From assembly GCF_001571085.1 (NCBI RefSeq), contig NZ_BCTC01000039.1, forward strand, positions 1-54,215: DNA of 54,215 bases, read 5' to 3'. The position numbers were made by a program, and so were the translations under genes. The notes under the pieces were generated by a model. That model worked only from the letters and a program-made list of their open reading frames with translations, was not told where the DNA came from and ran no database searches. Numbering within the stretch: the first letter of the stretch is position 1; each line of letters opens with the position of its first letter. Origin of the DNA: Azohydromonas lata NBRC 102462. GTDB lineage: Bacteria > Pseudomonadota > Gammaproteobacteria > Burkholderiales > Burkholderiaceae_C. This document shows, piece by piece, positions 27,053-36,352 of the stretch.

Positions 27053-27832
27053 ATGAGCATCGTGGTCGAACGTGGCGCCGTGGCCCGCGTGCGCATGAAC
27101 CGCCCGGAGGTGTTCAACGCCTTCGACGAGGCCATGATCGCCGCCCTGCACGAGGCCTTCACATCGCTGTCCGGGGACGCGTCGGTGCGCGTGATCGTGC
27201 TGGAGGGGAGTGGTAAAGCCTTCAGCGCGGGGGCGGACTTGCAGTGGATGCAGCGGGCGAGCACGGCCTCGCAGGAGTGGAACCTGCAGGACGCGCGCCG
27301 CTTTGCCGACATGCTGGCCGCGATCCACCATGGCCCCAAGCCGACCATTGCCCGCGTGCAGGGCGTCGCGTTGGGCGGAGGCGTTGGGCTGGCGGCGGCG
27401 TGCGACATCGCGATCGCCACCGAGGATGCGAAGTTCTCGGTGAGCGAGGCGAGGTTCGGCATCCTGCCGGCCGTCATTGGTCCTTACGTCGTCAACGCCG
27501 TGGGCAAGCGCCAGGCGCTGCGGCTGGCGCTGACCACCAGCCGCATCGCGGCGCAGGAGGCGCTGGACATCGGCCTGGTGCACAAGGTCGTGCCGCTGGA
27601 CGCCCTGGACTCGGCCGTGGACGCCGTGGCGGCGGACCTGCTGGTGGGCGGGCCGCAGGCACAACAGGAAATCAAGCAACTGTTTGCGCAGTTGCAGGTC
27701 GGCCCCATCACCGAGGAAGTGCGGCTGCTGACGGCGGAGACGATTTCGCGCGTGCGTTCCACGCCGGAAGCGCGCGAGGGCTTTGAAGCCTTCCTGGCCA
27801 AGCGGCCGGCGTCGTGGGTGCCCAAGGCATGA
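27053..27832 (+). CDS. Enoyl-CoA hydratase/isomerase family protein
   Basis: The 259-residue crotonase has GSGKAFSAGADLQWM and VQGVALGGGVGLAAACDIAIA (oxyanion hole), with the second catalytic Glu region VSEARFGILPAVIGPYV. The position after boxA suggests hydration or isomerisation of dehydroadipyl-CoA intermediates in the lower box pathway. Similarity to methylglutaconyl-CoA hydratases leaves the substrate open. It overlaps the next gene by four bases (ATGA). Confidence 0.85.
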   Translation: MSIVVERGAVARVRMNRPEVFNAFDEAMIAALHEAFTSLSGDASVRVIVLEGSGKAFSAGADLQWMQRASTASQEWNLQDARRFADMLAAIHHGPKPTIARVQGVALGGGVGLAAACDIAIATEDAKFSVSEARFGILPAVIGPYVVNAVGKRQALRLALTTSRIAAQEALDIGLVHKVVPLDALDSAVDAVAADLLVGGPQAQQEIKQLFAQLQVGPITEEVRLLTAETISRVRSTPEAREGFEAFLAKRPASWVPKA

Positions 27833-29379
27833 CGCTCAAGCCGCTGCAAGGCGCGCCGCTGCTGGTGGTGGGCGCGGGGATCATGGGCGCCGGCATTGCG
27901 CAGGTGGCGGCGCAGGCGGGCCATGCGGTGATGCTGTTCGACCTGCGCGAGGGCGCCGCGGCCCAGGCCAAGGCCCAGCTCGCCGGGAGCCTGGACGCGC
28001 TGGCGGCCAAGGGCAAGCTCTCGGCGCAAGACGTGGCCGGGACGCTGGAGCGCATCGAGCCCATTCCAAGCCTGGACGCGGCCGCTTCCGTGCGCTTGGT
28101 GGTCGAGGCCGTGGTGGAAAAGCTGGACGTGAAGCGCTCGCTGTTGCGTCAGCTGGAAGGCATCGTGGGCGGGGACTGCGTGCTGGCGACCAACACCTCG
28201 TCCATCTCCGTGACGGCCATCGCCAACGGGCTGCGGCAGCCCGGGCGGCTGGTGGGCATGCACTTCTTCAACCCCGTGCCGCTGATGAGATTGGTGGAAG
28301 TGGTGTCGGGGCTGCGGACCGATGCGGCGGTGGCGCAGGCCGTGCACAGCCTGGCCGGCTCCTGGGGCAAGGTGGCGGTGCATGCGCGCTCCACACCGGG
28401 ATTCATCGTCAACCGCATTGCCCGGCCTTACTACGCCGAGACGCTGGCGCTGCTGCAGGAGCGCTCGGCCGAACCGGCGCTGCTGGACGCCTGCCTGCGC
28501 GCGGCGGGTTTTCGCATGGGGCCGTGCGAGCTGATGGACCTCATCGGCCACGACACCAACTTCGCGGTGACGCAATCGGTGTTTGAAGCCAACTTCTTCG
28601 ACAAGCGTTTTGCGCCGTCGCTGGTGCAGCGCGAGCTGGTCGATGGCGGGCTGCTTGGGCGCAAGTCGGGGCGCGGTTTCTACGACCACGCGCCTGGCGC
28701 CGTGAAGCCGTCGGTGCCGGCCTTCGAGCCGATGGAGCTGCCGGCGGCGACCCTCCTGAGCGTGCACGGCCAAGGCGCGGTGGCGCGGCGGCTGAGCGAC
28801 ACCCTCGCGGCGGCGGGGCGCGGCTTCGAGCCGGTGCCGGACAGCGACTGGGTGGGCCTGGAAATCGACGGCGCGCAATTGCGCTTGACCGACGGGCGTG
28901 CCGCCTCGCAGGTGGGCGCGGGCGAGGTGGCGGAAGTGGTGGTGTTCGACTTGCCGCTGTCGCGCGACGGCGGTGCGGCGCTGTCGTGGGCGCCGGCTGT
29001 GCAGGCCGGCGCTGCCTGGGTTGAAGCGGCGCCGCGTTGGCTGCGGGCGCTGGGCTTCAATGCGCAGCGCATGGCCGATGCGCCGGGGCTGGTGGTGGCG
29101 CGCACCGTCGCCATGTTGATCAACGAAGCGGCGGACGCCGTGCACCAGGGCGTGTGCGACGAAGCCGGTGCCGACGCTGCGATGAAGCTGGGCGTGAACT
29201 ATCCGCAAGGTCCCTTCGAATGGCTGCACGGGTGGGGGGCGGCACCGGTGGCCGCGCTGCTGGATGCGCTGGACGCGCACTACCGCGGCGAGCGTTACCG
29301 CGTCAGCCCGGGGTTGAGGATGCGGGCCTGGCAGCGCGGGATGGTGGAGAGCCAGGACTGCAAGGGGGATGTCGTTTGA
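27829..29379 (+). CDS. 3-hydroxyacyl-CoA dehydrogenase (PaaH-like)
   Basis: The 516-residue NAD-dependent enzyme has a Rossmann motif GAGIMGAGIAQVAAQAG, catalytic region VGMHFFNPVPLMRLVEVV and RSTPGFIVNRIARPYYAE, then a second C-terminal dehydrogenase-like repeat (residues about 395-500). This long two-domain form is typical of 3-hydroxyadipyl-CoA dehydrogenases of the phenylacetate and benzoyl-CoA lower pathways. The ATG at 27829 overlaps the preceding stop, preferred over an in-frame GTG upstream. Confidence 0.87.
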   Translation: MTLKPLQGAPLLVVGAGIMGAGIAQVAAQAGHAVMLFDLREGAAAQAKAQLAGSLDALAAKGKLSAQDVAGTLERIEPIPSLDAAASVRLVVEAVVEKLDVKRSLLRQLEGIVGGDCVLATNTSSISVTAIANGLRQPGRLVGMHFFNPVPLMRLVEVVSGLRTDAAVAQAVHSLAGSWGKVAVHARSTPGFIVNRIARPYYAETLALLQERSAEPALLDACLRAAGFRMGPCELMDLIGHDTNFAVTQSVFEANFFDKRFAPSLVQRELVDGGLLGRKSGRGFYDHAPGAVKPSVPAFEPMELPAATLLSVHGQGAVARRLSDTLAAAGRGFEPVPDSDWVGLEIDGAQLRLTDGRAASQVGAGEVAEVVVFDLPLSRDGGAALSWAPAVQAGAAWVEAAPRWLRALGFNAQRMADAPGLVVARTVAMLINEAADAVHQGVCDEAGADAAMKLGVNYPQGPFEWLHGWGAAPVAALLDALDAHYRGERYRVSPGLRMRAWQRGMVESQDCKGDVV

Positions 29380-29834
29380 AGTTCGCTGATTTCCATGCCG
29401 GGCAGCGCATCAGCGCCGGGCCGGCCGCGCTCACTGAACGCGAGATCGTCGAGTTCGCCTCGGCTTGGGACCCGCAGTGGTTCCATACCGATCCGGCCGC
29501 CGCGGACCGCGGGCCGTTCAAGGGCCTGATTGCCAGTGGCTGGCAGACCTGCGGGCTGACCATGCGGCTGGCTTGCGAGGCGGTGCTGCAGGGTTCGGAG
29601 AGCTACGCGTCGCCGGGCATCGCCTACATCAAGTGGCCCAACCCGGTGCGCCCTGGCGAGCCCATGCGCCTGGAGGCCACGGTACTGGAAGTGCGGCGCT
29701 CACAGAGCAAGCCGCATTTGGGCCTGTTGCGCTGGCGCTGGGAGTTGCTGCATGAGGACGGGCGTCAGGCGCTGGAATTGGAAGCCACCAGTCTGTTCGA
29801 TCTGTCGTCCACGGCCACCGCGGGCCAGTCGTAG
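29376..29834 (+). CDS. MaoC family hot-dog dehydratase
   Basis: The 152-residue protein has the MaoC (R)-hydratase motif with the Asp/His pair in SAWDPQWFHTDPAAADRG and GLIASGWQTCG. Its start is a TTG at 29376 overlapping the previous stop (TTGA), with AGGGGG upstream, and no ATG fits. Co-transcription with the crotonase and dehydrogenase suggests an auxiliary hydratase for CoA-linked intermediates. The substrate is unknown. Confidence 0.8.
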   Translation: MKFADFHAGQRISAGPAALTEREIVEFASAWDPQWFHTDPAAADRGPFKGLIASGWQTCGLTMRLACEAVLQGSESYASPGIAYIKWPNPVRPGEPMRLEATVLEVRRSQSKPHLGLLRWRWELLHEDGRQALELEATSLFDLSSTATAGQS

Positions 29835-29852
29835 CTCTATAGACTGCACCGA

Positions 29853-30467
29853 ATGAGTGCAGATGAATTCCTGGCCTTGCTGACGCTGGCCACGGCCATG
29901 AGCTTTACGCCGGGTCCGAACACCACCTTGTCCACGGCGCTGGCCGTCAATTTCGGCTTGAAGCGGGCGCTGGTATTCGTTGCCGCGGTGCCCGTGGGCT
30001 GGACCTTGCTGATGCTGGGTTGTGGTCTGGGCGTGGGCGCTTTGCTGGTGGCGATGCCTGCCGCGCGTGCAGCGGTCAAGTTGGCTGGAATTGCCTACCT
30101 GCTGTGGCTGGCGTGGAAGCTGTCGCAGTCCGCGACTTTGAGTCAGGCCGATGAGCGACGTCTGAACGTCGGCTTTTGGCAGGGAGTAGGGCTGCAGTTC
30201 CTCAATATCAAGGCGTGGATGCTGGCCCTGGCGCTGGCCGGCGGCTGGGTGAGCAGCGCAGGCGGCCAGCCGGCGAACAACCCGGGGCAGCGTTTGCTCA
30301 TCGTGTGCGCCGTCATGGTCGTGTTTGCCTGGAGCAGCAACTTCAGCTATGCGCTGGTGGGCTCCGTGTTGCGCCGCTGGCTGGCGCGGGGTAGACGACT
30401 GCTGTGGTTCAACCGCGCCATGGCGCTGGTTCTGGTGCTGACGGCGGGGTGGATGGTCAGAGCGTGA
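29853..30467 (+). CDS. LysE family exporter
   Basis: The 204-residue, six-helix protein opens with the LysE/RhtB signature SFTPGPNTTLSTALAVNFG and has GFWQGVGLQFLNIKAWMLAL in the middle, where the family has a conserved Asn-Pro/Lys. It exports amino acids or derivatives; the substrate cannot be told. It begins 18 bases after the MaoC gene and is the last gene before the composition change. Confidence 0.85.
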   Translation: MSADEFLALLTLATAMSFTPGPNTTLSTALAVNFGLKRALVFVAAVPVGWTLLMLGCGLGVGALLVAMPAARAAVKLAGIAYLLWLAWKLSQSATLSQADERRLNVGFWQGVGLQFLNIKAWMLALALAGGWVSSAGGQPANNPGQRLLIVCAVMVVFAWSSNFSYALVGSVLRRWLARGRRLLWFNRAMALVLVLTAGWMVRA

Positions 30468-30795
30468 GCATCGGTCCACAAGAGGTGCGGGCCGAGGCTT
30501 GCTCGCAGAAGGTGGTAGGGCAGGCGTTATTCGCGGCTTGCACTTGATGGCATTCATGACTCCAGAAAGCAACATACGAGAAATATGCGTTGCTTGACTA
30601 GTTACTGAGCCGCGGAGAGTAGAAATTGAGATGCCATAGAGCGGCATTCACATTGAAAAACTAAATATTGCTGTGCCACATACAAGTGAATAACACCAAA
30701 AAAGCCTCCAAGCATAATTCTATTTATTGCCACAAGCTCCCCAGGAAAGGGCCAAGCCAACGGTTTGCCCAACTTGGATACTGCTGGCAAAAAAA
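30468..30795. other. Gene-free AT-rich gap at the left edge of the low-GC block
   Basis: The 328 bases between the convergent LysE-family and bpt genes contain no credible coding frame. Two small hairpins are visible: gcaac/gttgc around 30570-30593, and atgcc/ggcat around 30632-30647. A run of seven A's (30789-30795) just beyond the bpt stop would read as T7 on the bpt transcript. Composition changes here from the GC-rich left side to the poorer block on the right. Confidence 0.6.
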
Positions 30796-31533
30796 TCAAT
30801 CCTTACAAACAGTCCAGTGCCCATCTACCAATAACTCATGCGGCCGGAAGTGGGCCTTGTAAGCCATTTTGTTACTGCTGCTGATCCAATAGCCCAAATA
30901 CAGATACGGAAGTTGGAGCAGCCGCGTTTGCTCGATTTGCCAAAGGATGTTGTAGGTACCGTAGCTGGCGGCATCATCCGGATCGTAGAAGGTGTAGACG
31001 GCTGACAGGCCGTCACTGAGCACATCCAGGATGGAGACCATCTTCAGCGCTCCCAGACCGGATTCGCTGGGCGCCCGGAACTCCACGAGGCGAGAGTTGA
31101 CGCGGCTTTGAAGAAGGAATTGGGTGTATTGGTCCACGCTGTCGTGGTCCATGCCGCCGCCGCTGTGCCGCCCGGATTGGTAGCGCAGATAGAGCTGGTA
31201 GTGCTCAGGCAGAAAGCACAGTCTCAAAACCCTGGCCACCAGTCCTTGGTGCGACTTCCAGGCCCGGCGCTGGCTGCGGGAGGGTTTGAAATGTTCCACG
31301 GGCACACGCAGCGGAACGCAGGCACGGCAGCCGTCGCAGTAGGGACGGTAGGTAAACAGACCGCTGCGTCGAAACCCTCTTGCCACCAGCTCGGAGTAAG
31401 CGTCCGCATGGATGAGATGGCTGGGCGTGGCCACTTGCGAGCGGGCCATCCGCCCCGAGAGGTAGCTGCAGGGGTAGGGCGCAGTGGCATAGAACTGCAG
31501 CGATGCCAGAGGAAGTTCTTTGGGAGCGGTCAC
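30796..31533 (-). CDS. bpt: Aspartate/glutamate leucyltransferase (Bpt, ATE1-like)
   Basis: The 245-residue protein transfers Leu from leucyl-tRNA onto proteins with N-terminal Asp or Glu, making them N-degrons. Family marks are [16 protein letters not shown] near the start, the cysteine cluster [14 protein letters not shown], and the C-terminal [20 protein letters not shown] and [20 protein letters not shown]. The start is GTG at 31533, 11 bases after aat, with GAGG upstream. Codons and GC are poorer than in genes to the left. Confidence 0.92.
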   Translation of the reverse strand: MTAPKELPLASLQFYATAPYPCSYLSGRMARSQVATPSHLIHADAYSELVARGFRRSGLFTYRPYCDGCRACVPLRVPVEHFKPSRSQRRAWKSHQGLVARVLRLCFLPEHYQLYLRYQSGRHSGGGMDHDSVDQYTQFLLQSRVNSRLVEFRAPSESGLGALKMVSILDVLSDGLSAVYTFYDPDDAASYGTYNILWQIEQTRLLQLPYLYLGYWISSSNKMAYKAHFRPHELLVDGHWTVCKD

Positions 31534-31544
31534 GCGCAAGGTCC

Positions 31545-32300
31545 TCAAAGCTTGGGACGCAGGCCCAGCTGCATCCACATCGAATCATCATAGGTCCAGC
31601 TTTGCACCGGTTCGGCATCCACGGTGCTCGCCAAGTGGCGAAGAAAGTCGGCGCGTGAGACTTCTCTGGCACCCAGCGAGGCGAGATGCGATGTGTTCTG
31701 TTGGCAATCGATAAGCCCGATACCGTGTGCTCGGCAAAAGCAGACCAGGGCAGCCAAGGCGATCTTGGAGGCGTCGGTACGCCGCGAGAACATGGACTCA
31801 CCGAAAAACATGCGGCCCAAGCTCACGCCGTAGAGCCCGCCGACCAGTTCGCCGTCCATCCAGGTCTCGAAGCTGTGGACCGCACCGGCTGCGTGCCAGT
31901 TGCAATAGGCGCGCTGCATGTCGGCCACGATCCAGGTGCCATCCTGGTCCTCACGTGGGACATTGGAGCAGGCATGGATGACACGAGGGAAAACGCGATC
32001 CACGTGCACCTCACAGCCTGGCGTGGTGATGAAGCGCTGCAGCGTTTTGCGCAGCGAGCGGTGAAGCTTGAATTCGGCCGTCGGTAACACCATGCGCGGG
32101 TCAGGCGACCACCACAACACAGGTTGTCCATCGGAATACCAGGGAAAGGTTCCCTGCCGGTACGCCTCAGTCAAACGCTGCGGAGTAAGTCGGCCACCTG
32201 CAGCTAACAGTCCGGGAGCTTGCGTTTCGGGGCCAAGCGCCTCTGCGGGATGCGGCAGAGGGGAGTGATCGTCATCCAGCCAGGGTAGTGCCCATTTCAT
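31545..32300 (-). CDS. aat: Leucyl/phenylalanyl-tRNA--protein transferase
   Basis: The 251-residue enzyme adds Leu or Phe to N-terminal Lys/Arg. Motifs are [52 protein letters not shown] and [15 protein letters not shown]. The ATG at 32300 begins [11 protein letters not shown], a typical start; 22 extra residues of open frame upstream are discounted. With bpt directly downstream, the two N-terminal tagging enzymes form one unit. Confidence 0.94.
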   Translation of the reverse strand: MKWALPWLDDDHSPLPHPAEALGPETQAPGLLAAGGRLTPQRLTEAYRQGTFPWYSDGQPVLWWSPDPRMVLPTAEFKLHRSLRKTLQRFITTPGCEVHVDRVFPRVIHACSNVPREDQDGTWIVADMQRAYCNWHAAGAVHSFETWMDGELVGGLYGVSLGRMFFGESMFSRRTDASKIALAALVCFCRAHGIGLIDCQQNTSHLASLGAREVSRADFLRHLASTVDAEPVQSWTYDDSMWMQLGLRPKL

Positions 32301-32450
32301 GCACGCAATGATGTGGGCTGCCAAGGTCAAATGAAAAGTTCCTGCTTTCTCCGCGCAGTTCAGCAAGCACGCTTGGGCTCGACTGCGGAAGAAAACAGGA
32401 ACTTTGTCCTGCTGTTCACGCCGGTGTCGTGGCGCGAACGTTCAGTGCTT

Positions 32451-32693
32451 TTATCTGACGTTCTGCTCGCCAGCAGTAGAGCCGGAAGCATCGATGGCGC
32501 GAATGTTTTGCGCCAGCTCGCCCTTAGGGCCTTTGACGATCTCGAAGCTGACACGGCTGCCTTGCTTCAGCGTTCGGAATCCTTCCATCTGAATGGCTGA
32601 GAAGTGAGCAAACACATCTGCTCCTCCATCTGCGGGTTGAATGAAGCCGAAGCCCTTGGCGTCGTTGAACCATTTGACAGTACCGATAGCCAT
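32451..32693 (-). CDS. Cold-shock domain protein
   Basis: The 80-residue protein has the RNA-binding motifs KGFGFI (RNP1) and DVFAHF (RNP2) in a complete cold-shock domain plus a 12-residue Ser/Gly-rich tail. It acts as an RNA chaperone or single-strand-binding regulator. GGAGG precedes the ATG. It is divergent from clpS. A short hairpin (cagga/tcctg) followed by TTTTCTT lies about 45 bases beyond its stop and may end the transcript before aat. Confidence 0.92.
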   Translation of the reverse strand: MAIGTVKWFNDAKGFGFIQPADGGADVFAHFSAIQMEGFRTLKQGSRVSFEIVKGPKGELAQNIRAIDASGSTAGEQNVR

Positions 32694-32732
32694 CTCTGCG
32701 CCCCTCCAGGTCTTATTGCTGCAGTGCAACAG

Positions 32733-32762
32733 ATTCTCTTGGTCTGTTCCAGGGCATGTCAA
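32733..32762 (-). promoter_or_regulatory. Promoter of the cold-shock gene
   Basis: On the minus strand TTGACA (32757-32762) is followed after 18 bases by GAGAAT (32733-32738), predicting a leader of about 33 bases. The -35 is perfect and the -10 is weaker. A CGGAGG/CCTCCG hairpin lies further upstream at 32809-32828, between this promoter and clpS. Confidence 0.45.
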
Positions 32763-32886
32763 TGAGCAGTGTCAGCTTTTTCGTACAAATAGATACATAC
32801 CATGACCTCGGAGGTCTTGCGGCCTCCGCGTGCAGCGCAATATCCGCAGCACATGCCACCGCAAATCAAGCCGATAGAATGGCCCC

Positions 32887-33237
32887 ATGCCCTCGGAACC
32901 CCCCAAGCCCCCTTCGCGAGCGCCGTTCACGCCGGGACGAGACGATGGTGCTGTCGTTGCAGAGCGCAAGACAGCACGCATACGGCCACCGCGCATGTAC
33001 CAGGTTGTCTTGCTCAATGACGACTACACGCCGATGGAGTTTGTGGTGATGGTGTTGCAGGAGTACTTCAAGCGAGACTTGGAGACGGCAACGCACATCA
33101 TGTTGAAGATTCATCACGAAGGTCGAGGCGTCTGCGGTGTCTACACCAAGGACGTAGCGGCTACCAAGGTTGAACTCGTACTGGCAGCGGCACGCCGCTC
33201 GGGACATCCGCTGCAGTGCATTATGGAGGCCGCATGA
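32887..33237 (+). CDS. clpS: ClpS, N-degron adaptor of ClpAP
   Basis: The 116-residue protein has a disordered N-terminal extension of about 35 residues, then the ClpS core with [38 protein letters not shown] and a final [18 protein letters not shown]. The hydrophobic pocket binds N-terminal Leu, Phe, Tyr or Trp. No ribosome site is seen. A TAGAAT -10-like hexamer ends six bases before the ATG, so the message may be leaderless. The stop overlaps the clpA start (ATGA). Confidence 0.95.
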   Translation: MPSEPPKPPSRAPFTPGRDDGAVVAERKTARIRPPRMYQVVLLNDDYTPMEFVVMVLQEYFKRDLETATHIMLKIHHEGRGVCGVYTKDVAATKVELVLAAARRSGHPLQCIMEAA

Positions 33238-35540
33238 TCGCGCAAGAGTTGGAAGTCAGCCTGCACATGGCGTTCGTTGAAGCGCGCCAGCAGCGGCATG
33301 AATTCATCACCGTCGAGCACCTTCTCATGGCGCTGCTCGACAATCCATCCGCAGCAGAGGTTCTTCGCGCTTGCGCGGCGAACATCGATGATCTCCGCAA
33401 GAGCCTTTCGGGCTTTATCAAGGAGAACACGCCAACGGTGGGCGGTACCGACGAGGTGGACACGCAACCCACGCTGGGTTTTCAGCGCGTGATCCAGCGC
33501 GCCATCATGCACGTGCAAAGCACTGGCAGTGGCAAGAAGGAAGTCACTGGTGCCAACGTGCTCGTGGCGATCTTTGGCGAAAAGGATTCTCACGCGGTTT
33601 ACTACCTGCACCAGCAAGGTGTGACGCGGTTGGACGTCGTTAATTTCATTGCGCACGGCATCAAGAAATCCGACCCGCCCGAGCCGACGAAGTCCAACGA
33701 CAGCAGCAGTAGCAACGAAGGTGAGAAGGAGGAAGGCGGCGAAGGCAAGGGCTCTCCGCTTGACCAGTTCACCCAGAACCTCAACACGCTGGCAACGGCC
33801 GGAAAAATCGACCCGCTTATCGGCCGTGAAGGCGAAGTCGAACGTGTGATTCAGGTTTTATGCCGCCGCCGGAAAAATAACCCGCTGCTCGTAGGTGAGG
33901 CAGGCGTTGGTAAAACCGCCATTGCTGAAGGTTTGGCTTGGCGTATTACTCAAGGCGATGTGCCGGAAGTTCTTTCTGGATCGACCGTCTACGCTCTAGA
34001 TATGGGTGCTCTGCTGGCCGGCACTAAGTACCGCGGAGACTTTGAGCAACGTCTGAAGGGTGTCCTCAAGCAGCTCAAGGACCAACCGCACGCCATTTTG
34101 TTCATCGATGAGATTCACACGCTCATCGGTGCCGGGGCAGCATCCGGTGGAACGCTGGATGCGAGCAACCTCCTCAAGCCAGCTCTGAGCTCGGGCGCCA
34201 TGAAATGCATTGGCGCCACGACGTTCAGCGAATACCGTGGGATTTTTGAAAAAGACGCGGCGCTGTCTCGGCGATTCCAGAAGGTGGACGTGGTTGAGCC
34301 GTCGGTCGAACAGACTGTTGAAATTCTCAAGGGTCTGAAATCCCGTTTTGAAGAACACCACAGCGTCAAATACGCCATTGGTGCCTTGCAGGCGGCAGCT
34401 GAGTTGTCCGCAAAATACATCAATGACCGTCACCTGCCTGACAAGGCTATAGACGTTATTGATGAAGCCGGTGCTGCTCAACGCATCCTGCCTAAGAGCA
34501 AGCAAAAGAAGACGATCACTCGCGCCGAGGTTGAGGAGATCGTTTCCAAGATTGCGCGCATTCCGCCAGCATCTGTTTCCAGCGACGATCGCTCAAAGCT
34601 TAAGACGCTTGACCGCGATTTGAAGAGCGTGGTGTTTGGTCAAGACCCCGCCATTGATGCACTGGCGGCGGCGATCAAAATGGCGCGCTCCGGTTTGGGT
34701 AAGCCTGACAAGCCCATTGGTTCCTTCTTGTTCAGCGGTCCGACGGGCGTTGGTAAAACGGAAGTGGCCAAGCAGCTGGCATTTATCCTTGGCATTGAGC
34801 TGATCCGCTTCGATATGTCCGAGTACATGGAGCGCCACGCGGTGAGCCGTCTCATTGGTGCGCCTCCAGGTTACGTTGGTTTTGATCAAGGCGGTTTGCT
34901 GACCGAGGCTGTCACCAAGAAACCGCATGCGGTGCTGCTGCTCGATGAGATCGAAAAAGCGCACCCTGACGTTTTCAACGTGCTGCTGCAAGTCATGGAT
35001 CACGGCACGCTGACGGACAACAACGGACGCAAGGCTGATTTCCGCAACGTCATCATCATCATGACGACCAACGCGGGCGCCGAGACGATGAACAAGTCCA
35101 CTATTGGATTCACGACGCGGCGCGAGAGTGGTGACGAAATGGGCGATATCAAGCGCCTGTTCACACCGGAATTCCGCAACCGTCTGGATTCCATCGTGAG
35201 CTTCCGTGCGTTGGACGAAGAAATCATCCTGCGTGTGGTGGATAAATTCCTGCTGCAGTTGGAAAGCCAGTTGTCCGAGAAGAAAGTGGAGGTCACGTTC
35301 ACGGACGCGTTACGCAAGCAACTTGCCAAAAAGGGCTTCGATCCGCTCATGGGTGCCCGTCCCATGCAGCGCCTGATCCAAGACACCATACGCCGCGCGC
35401 TGGCCGACGAGTTGTTGTTCGGTCGACTGGTCGACGGCGGCCGTCTGACGGTGGATCTCGACGACAAGGAAGAAGTCCTGCTGCAGATCGAGCCGCGCAA
35501 GAGCGACCGTCCGCGCGCAGAGCCGGCCACCACGTCCTGA
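33234..35540 (+). CDS. clpA: ClpA, ATPase unfoldase of the ClpAP protease
   Basis: The 768-residue protein has the double N-terminal Clp repeat, a charged linker (about 145-175), AAA-1 with Walker [14 protein letters not shown], and AAA-2 with [13 protein letters not shown] and pore loops. The ClpP-docking TIGF lies in [16 protein letters not shown]. The long ClpB coiled-coil is absent, confirming ClpA. It receives ClpS-bound N-degron substrates. The start at 33234 is coupled to clpS. clpP is not in the window. Sampled rows are 43-57% GC, far below neighbouring regions. Confidence 0.96.
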   Translation: MIAQELEVSLHMAFVEARQQRHEFITVEHLLMALLDNPSAAEVLRACAANIDDLRKSLSGFIKENTPTVGGTDEVDTQPTLGFQRVIQRAIMHVQSTGSGKKEVTGANVLVAIFGEKDSHAVYYLHQQGVTRLDVVNFIAHGIKKSDPPEPTKSNDSSSSNEGEKEEGGEGKGSPLDQFTQNLNTLATAGKIDPLIGREGEVERVIQVLCRRRKNNPLLVGEAGVGKTAIAEGLAWRITQGDVPEVLSGSTVYALDMGALLAGTKYRGDFEQRLKGVLKQLKDQPHAILFIDEIHTLIGAGAASGGTLDASNLLKPALSSGAMKCIGATTFSEYRGIFEKDAALSRRFQKVDVVEPSVEQTVEILKGLKSRFEEHHSVKYAIGALQAAAELSAKYINDRHLPDKAIDVIDEAGAAQRILPKSKQKKTITRAEVEEIVSKIARIPPASVSSDDRSKLKTLDRDLKSVVFGQDPAIDALAAAIKMARSGLGKPDKPIGSFLFSGPTGVGKTEVAKQLAFILGIELIRFDMSEYMERHAVSRLIGAPPGYVGFDQGGLLTEAVTKKPHAVLLLDEIEKAHPDVFNVLLQVMDHGTLTDNNGRKADFRNVIIIMTTNAGAETMNKSTIGFTTRRESGDEMGDIKRLFTPEFRNRLDSIVSFRALDEEIILRVVDKFLLQLESQLSEKKVEVTFTDALRKQLAKKGFDPLMGARPMQRLIQDTIRRALADELLFGRLVDGGRLTVDLDDKEEVLLQIEPRKSDRPRAEPATTS

Positions 35541-35568
35541 TGGCGTGGTGGCCACGGGTCCAGTAGAT

Positions 35569-36351
35569 TTATTCCGCTGGATCCTGTAAATAGTACGAAG
35601 CCAACAGTCGGTACATATCCGGCTGTTGGCTTTTTAGTTTTTCCGGTGTGACGAAAAACGCCTCGGTCGCGACAGCAAAGAATTCTTCAGGGCCTTCGCA
35701 GCCATACGGATCAATAGCTGTATCCAGCCCCTGATCGACCCAACGGCAAAACTTTTCGAATTCCGGCTCAAAAACATCATGCCATGCGCGTTGGGCATTG
35801 GAATCGGGCAGCAAAGGCATTCCATCCGCCAAGCCGTCGCGCATGTCTAATACATGCGCGAATTCGTGAATGACGACGTTATAAGCAGGGCCGTCGCACG
35901 CTTGTCCCGCACTGCTGTAAATATCGTTCCAGCTCAGCATGACGGGGCCGCCATTTACAGCCTCGCCCGCGAGTATTTCGTCGTAGGCGTGCACCACGCC
36001 GACGTCGTCAGGCCGTTCTCGTGGCGCCACCACGGAATCTGCATGCATCACGATGCCCACGAAATTGTCGTAATGACTCAGGCCAAGTTTGAGTATGGGC
36101 AGGCAGGCCTGCGCAGCCACGGCCACGACGATATCGTTGCGCAATTCAAACCCGTTCACACCGTGAAATTCCTTGATGTCCAGAAACAAGCTGGACATGC
36201 GGCGCAGGTTATTCAGCTCAACGTCATCAAGCCGCTGAAAGAATTGAAAACGTCGTAGTGTCAAATCCCAGACTGCATCCGGAATCTGCCGCCGCTGCAG
36301 GGCGTGTTCCTCACGACGTTGCCGAAGAGCCTGACGCAGCTTGGTAAACAT
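35569..36351 (-). CDS. mtfA: MtfA-type zinc-dependent peptidase
   Basis: The 260-residue soluble protein has the zinc motif HEFAH (in VVIHEFAHVLDMRDG) with a third ligand Glu likely in EEFFAVATEAFF. E. coli MtfA is an aminopeptidase that interacts with the repressor Mlc. The ATG at 36351 is used, one base after the lpxH stop, so the two genes are probably co-transcribed. The last codons encode the clpA terminator on the other strand. Confidence 0.88.
   Translation of the reverse strand: MFTKLRQALRQRREEHALQRRQIPDAVWDLTLRRFQFFQRLDDVELNNLRRMSSLFLDIKEFHGVNGFELRNDIVVAVAAQACLPILKLGLSHYDNFVGIVMHADSVVAPRERPDDVGVVHAYDEILAGEAVNGGPVMLSWNDIYSSAGQACDGPAYNVVIHEFAHVLDMRDGLADGMPLLPDSNAQRAWHDVFEPEFEKFCRWVDQGLDTAIDPYGCEGPEEFFAVATEAFFVTPEKLKSQQPDMYRLLASYYLQDPAE
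35598..35642 (+). terminator. clpA terminator embedded in the 3' coding region of mtfA
   Basis: Perfect 10-base arms (35598-35607 AAGCCAACAG and 35623-35632) with a 15-base loop are followed by T5, AG, T5 up to 35642. This is a textbook intrinsic terminator on the plus strand for clpSA, and it lies wholly inside the convergent mtfA coding region, about codons 238-252. Confidence 0.8.
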
Positions 36352-36352
36352 C

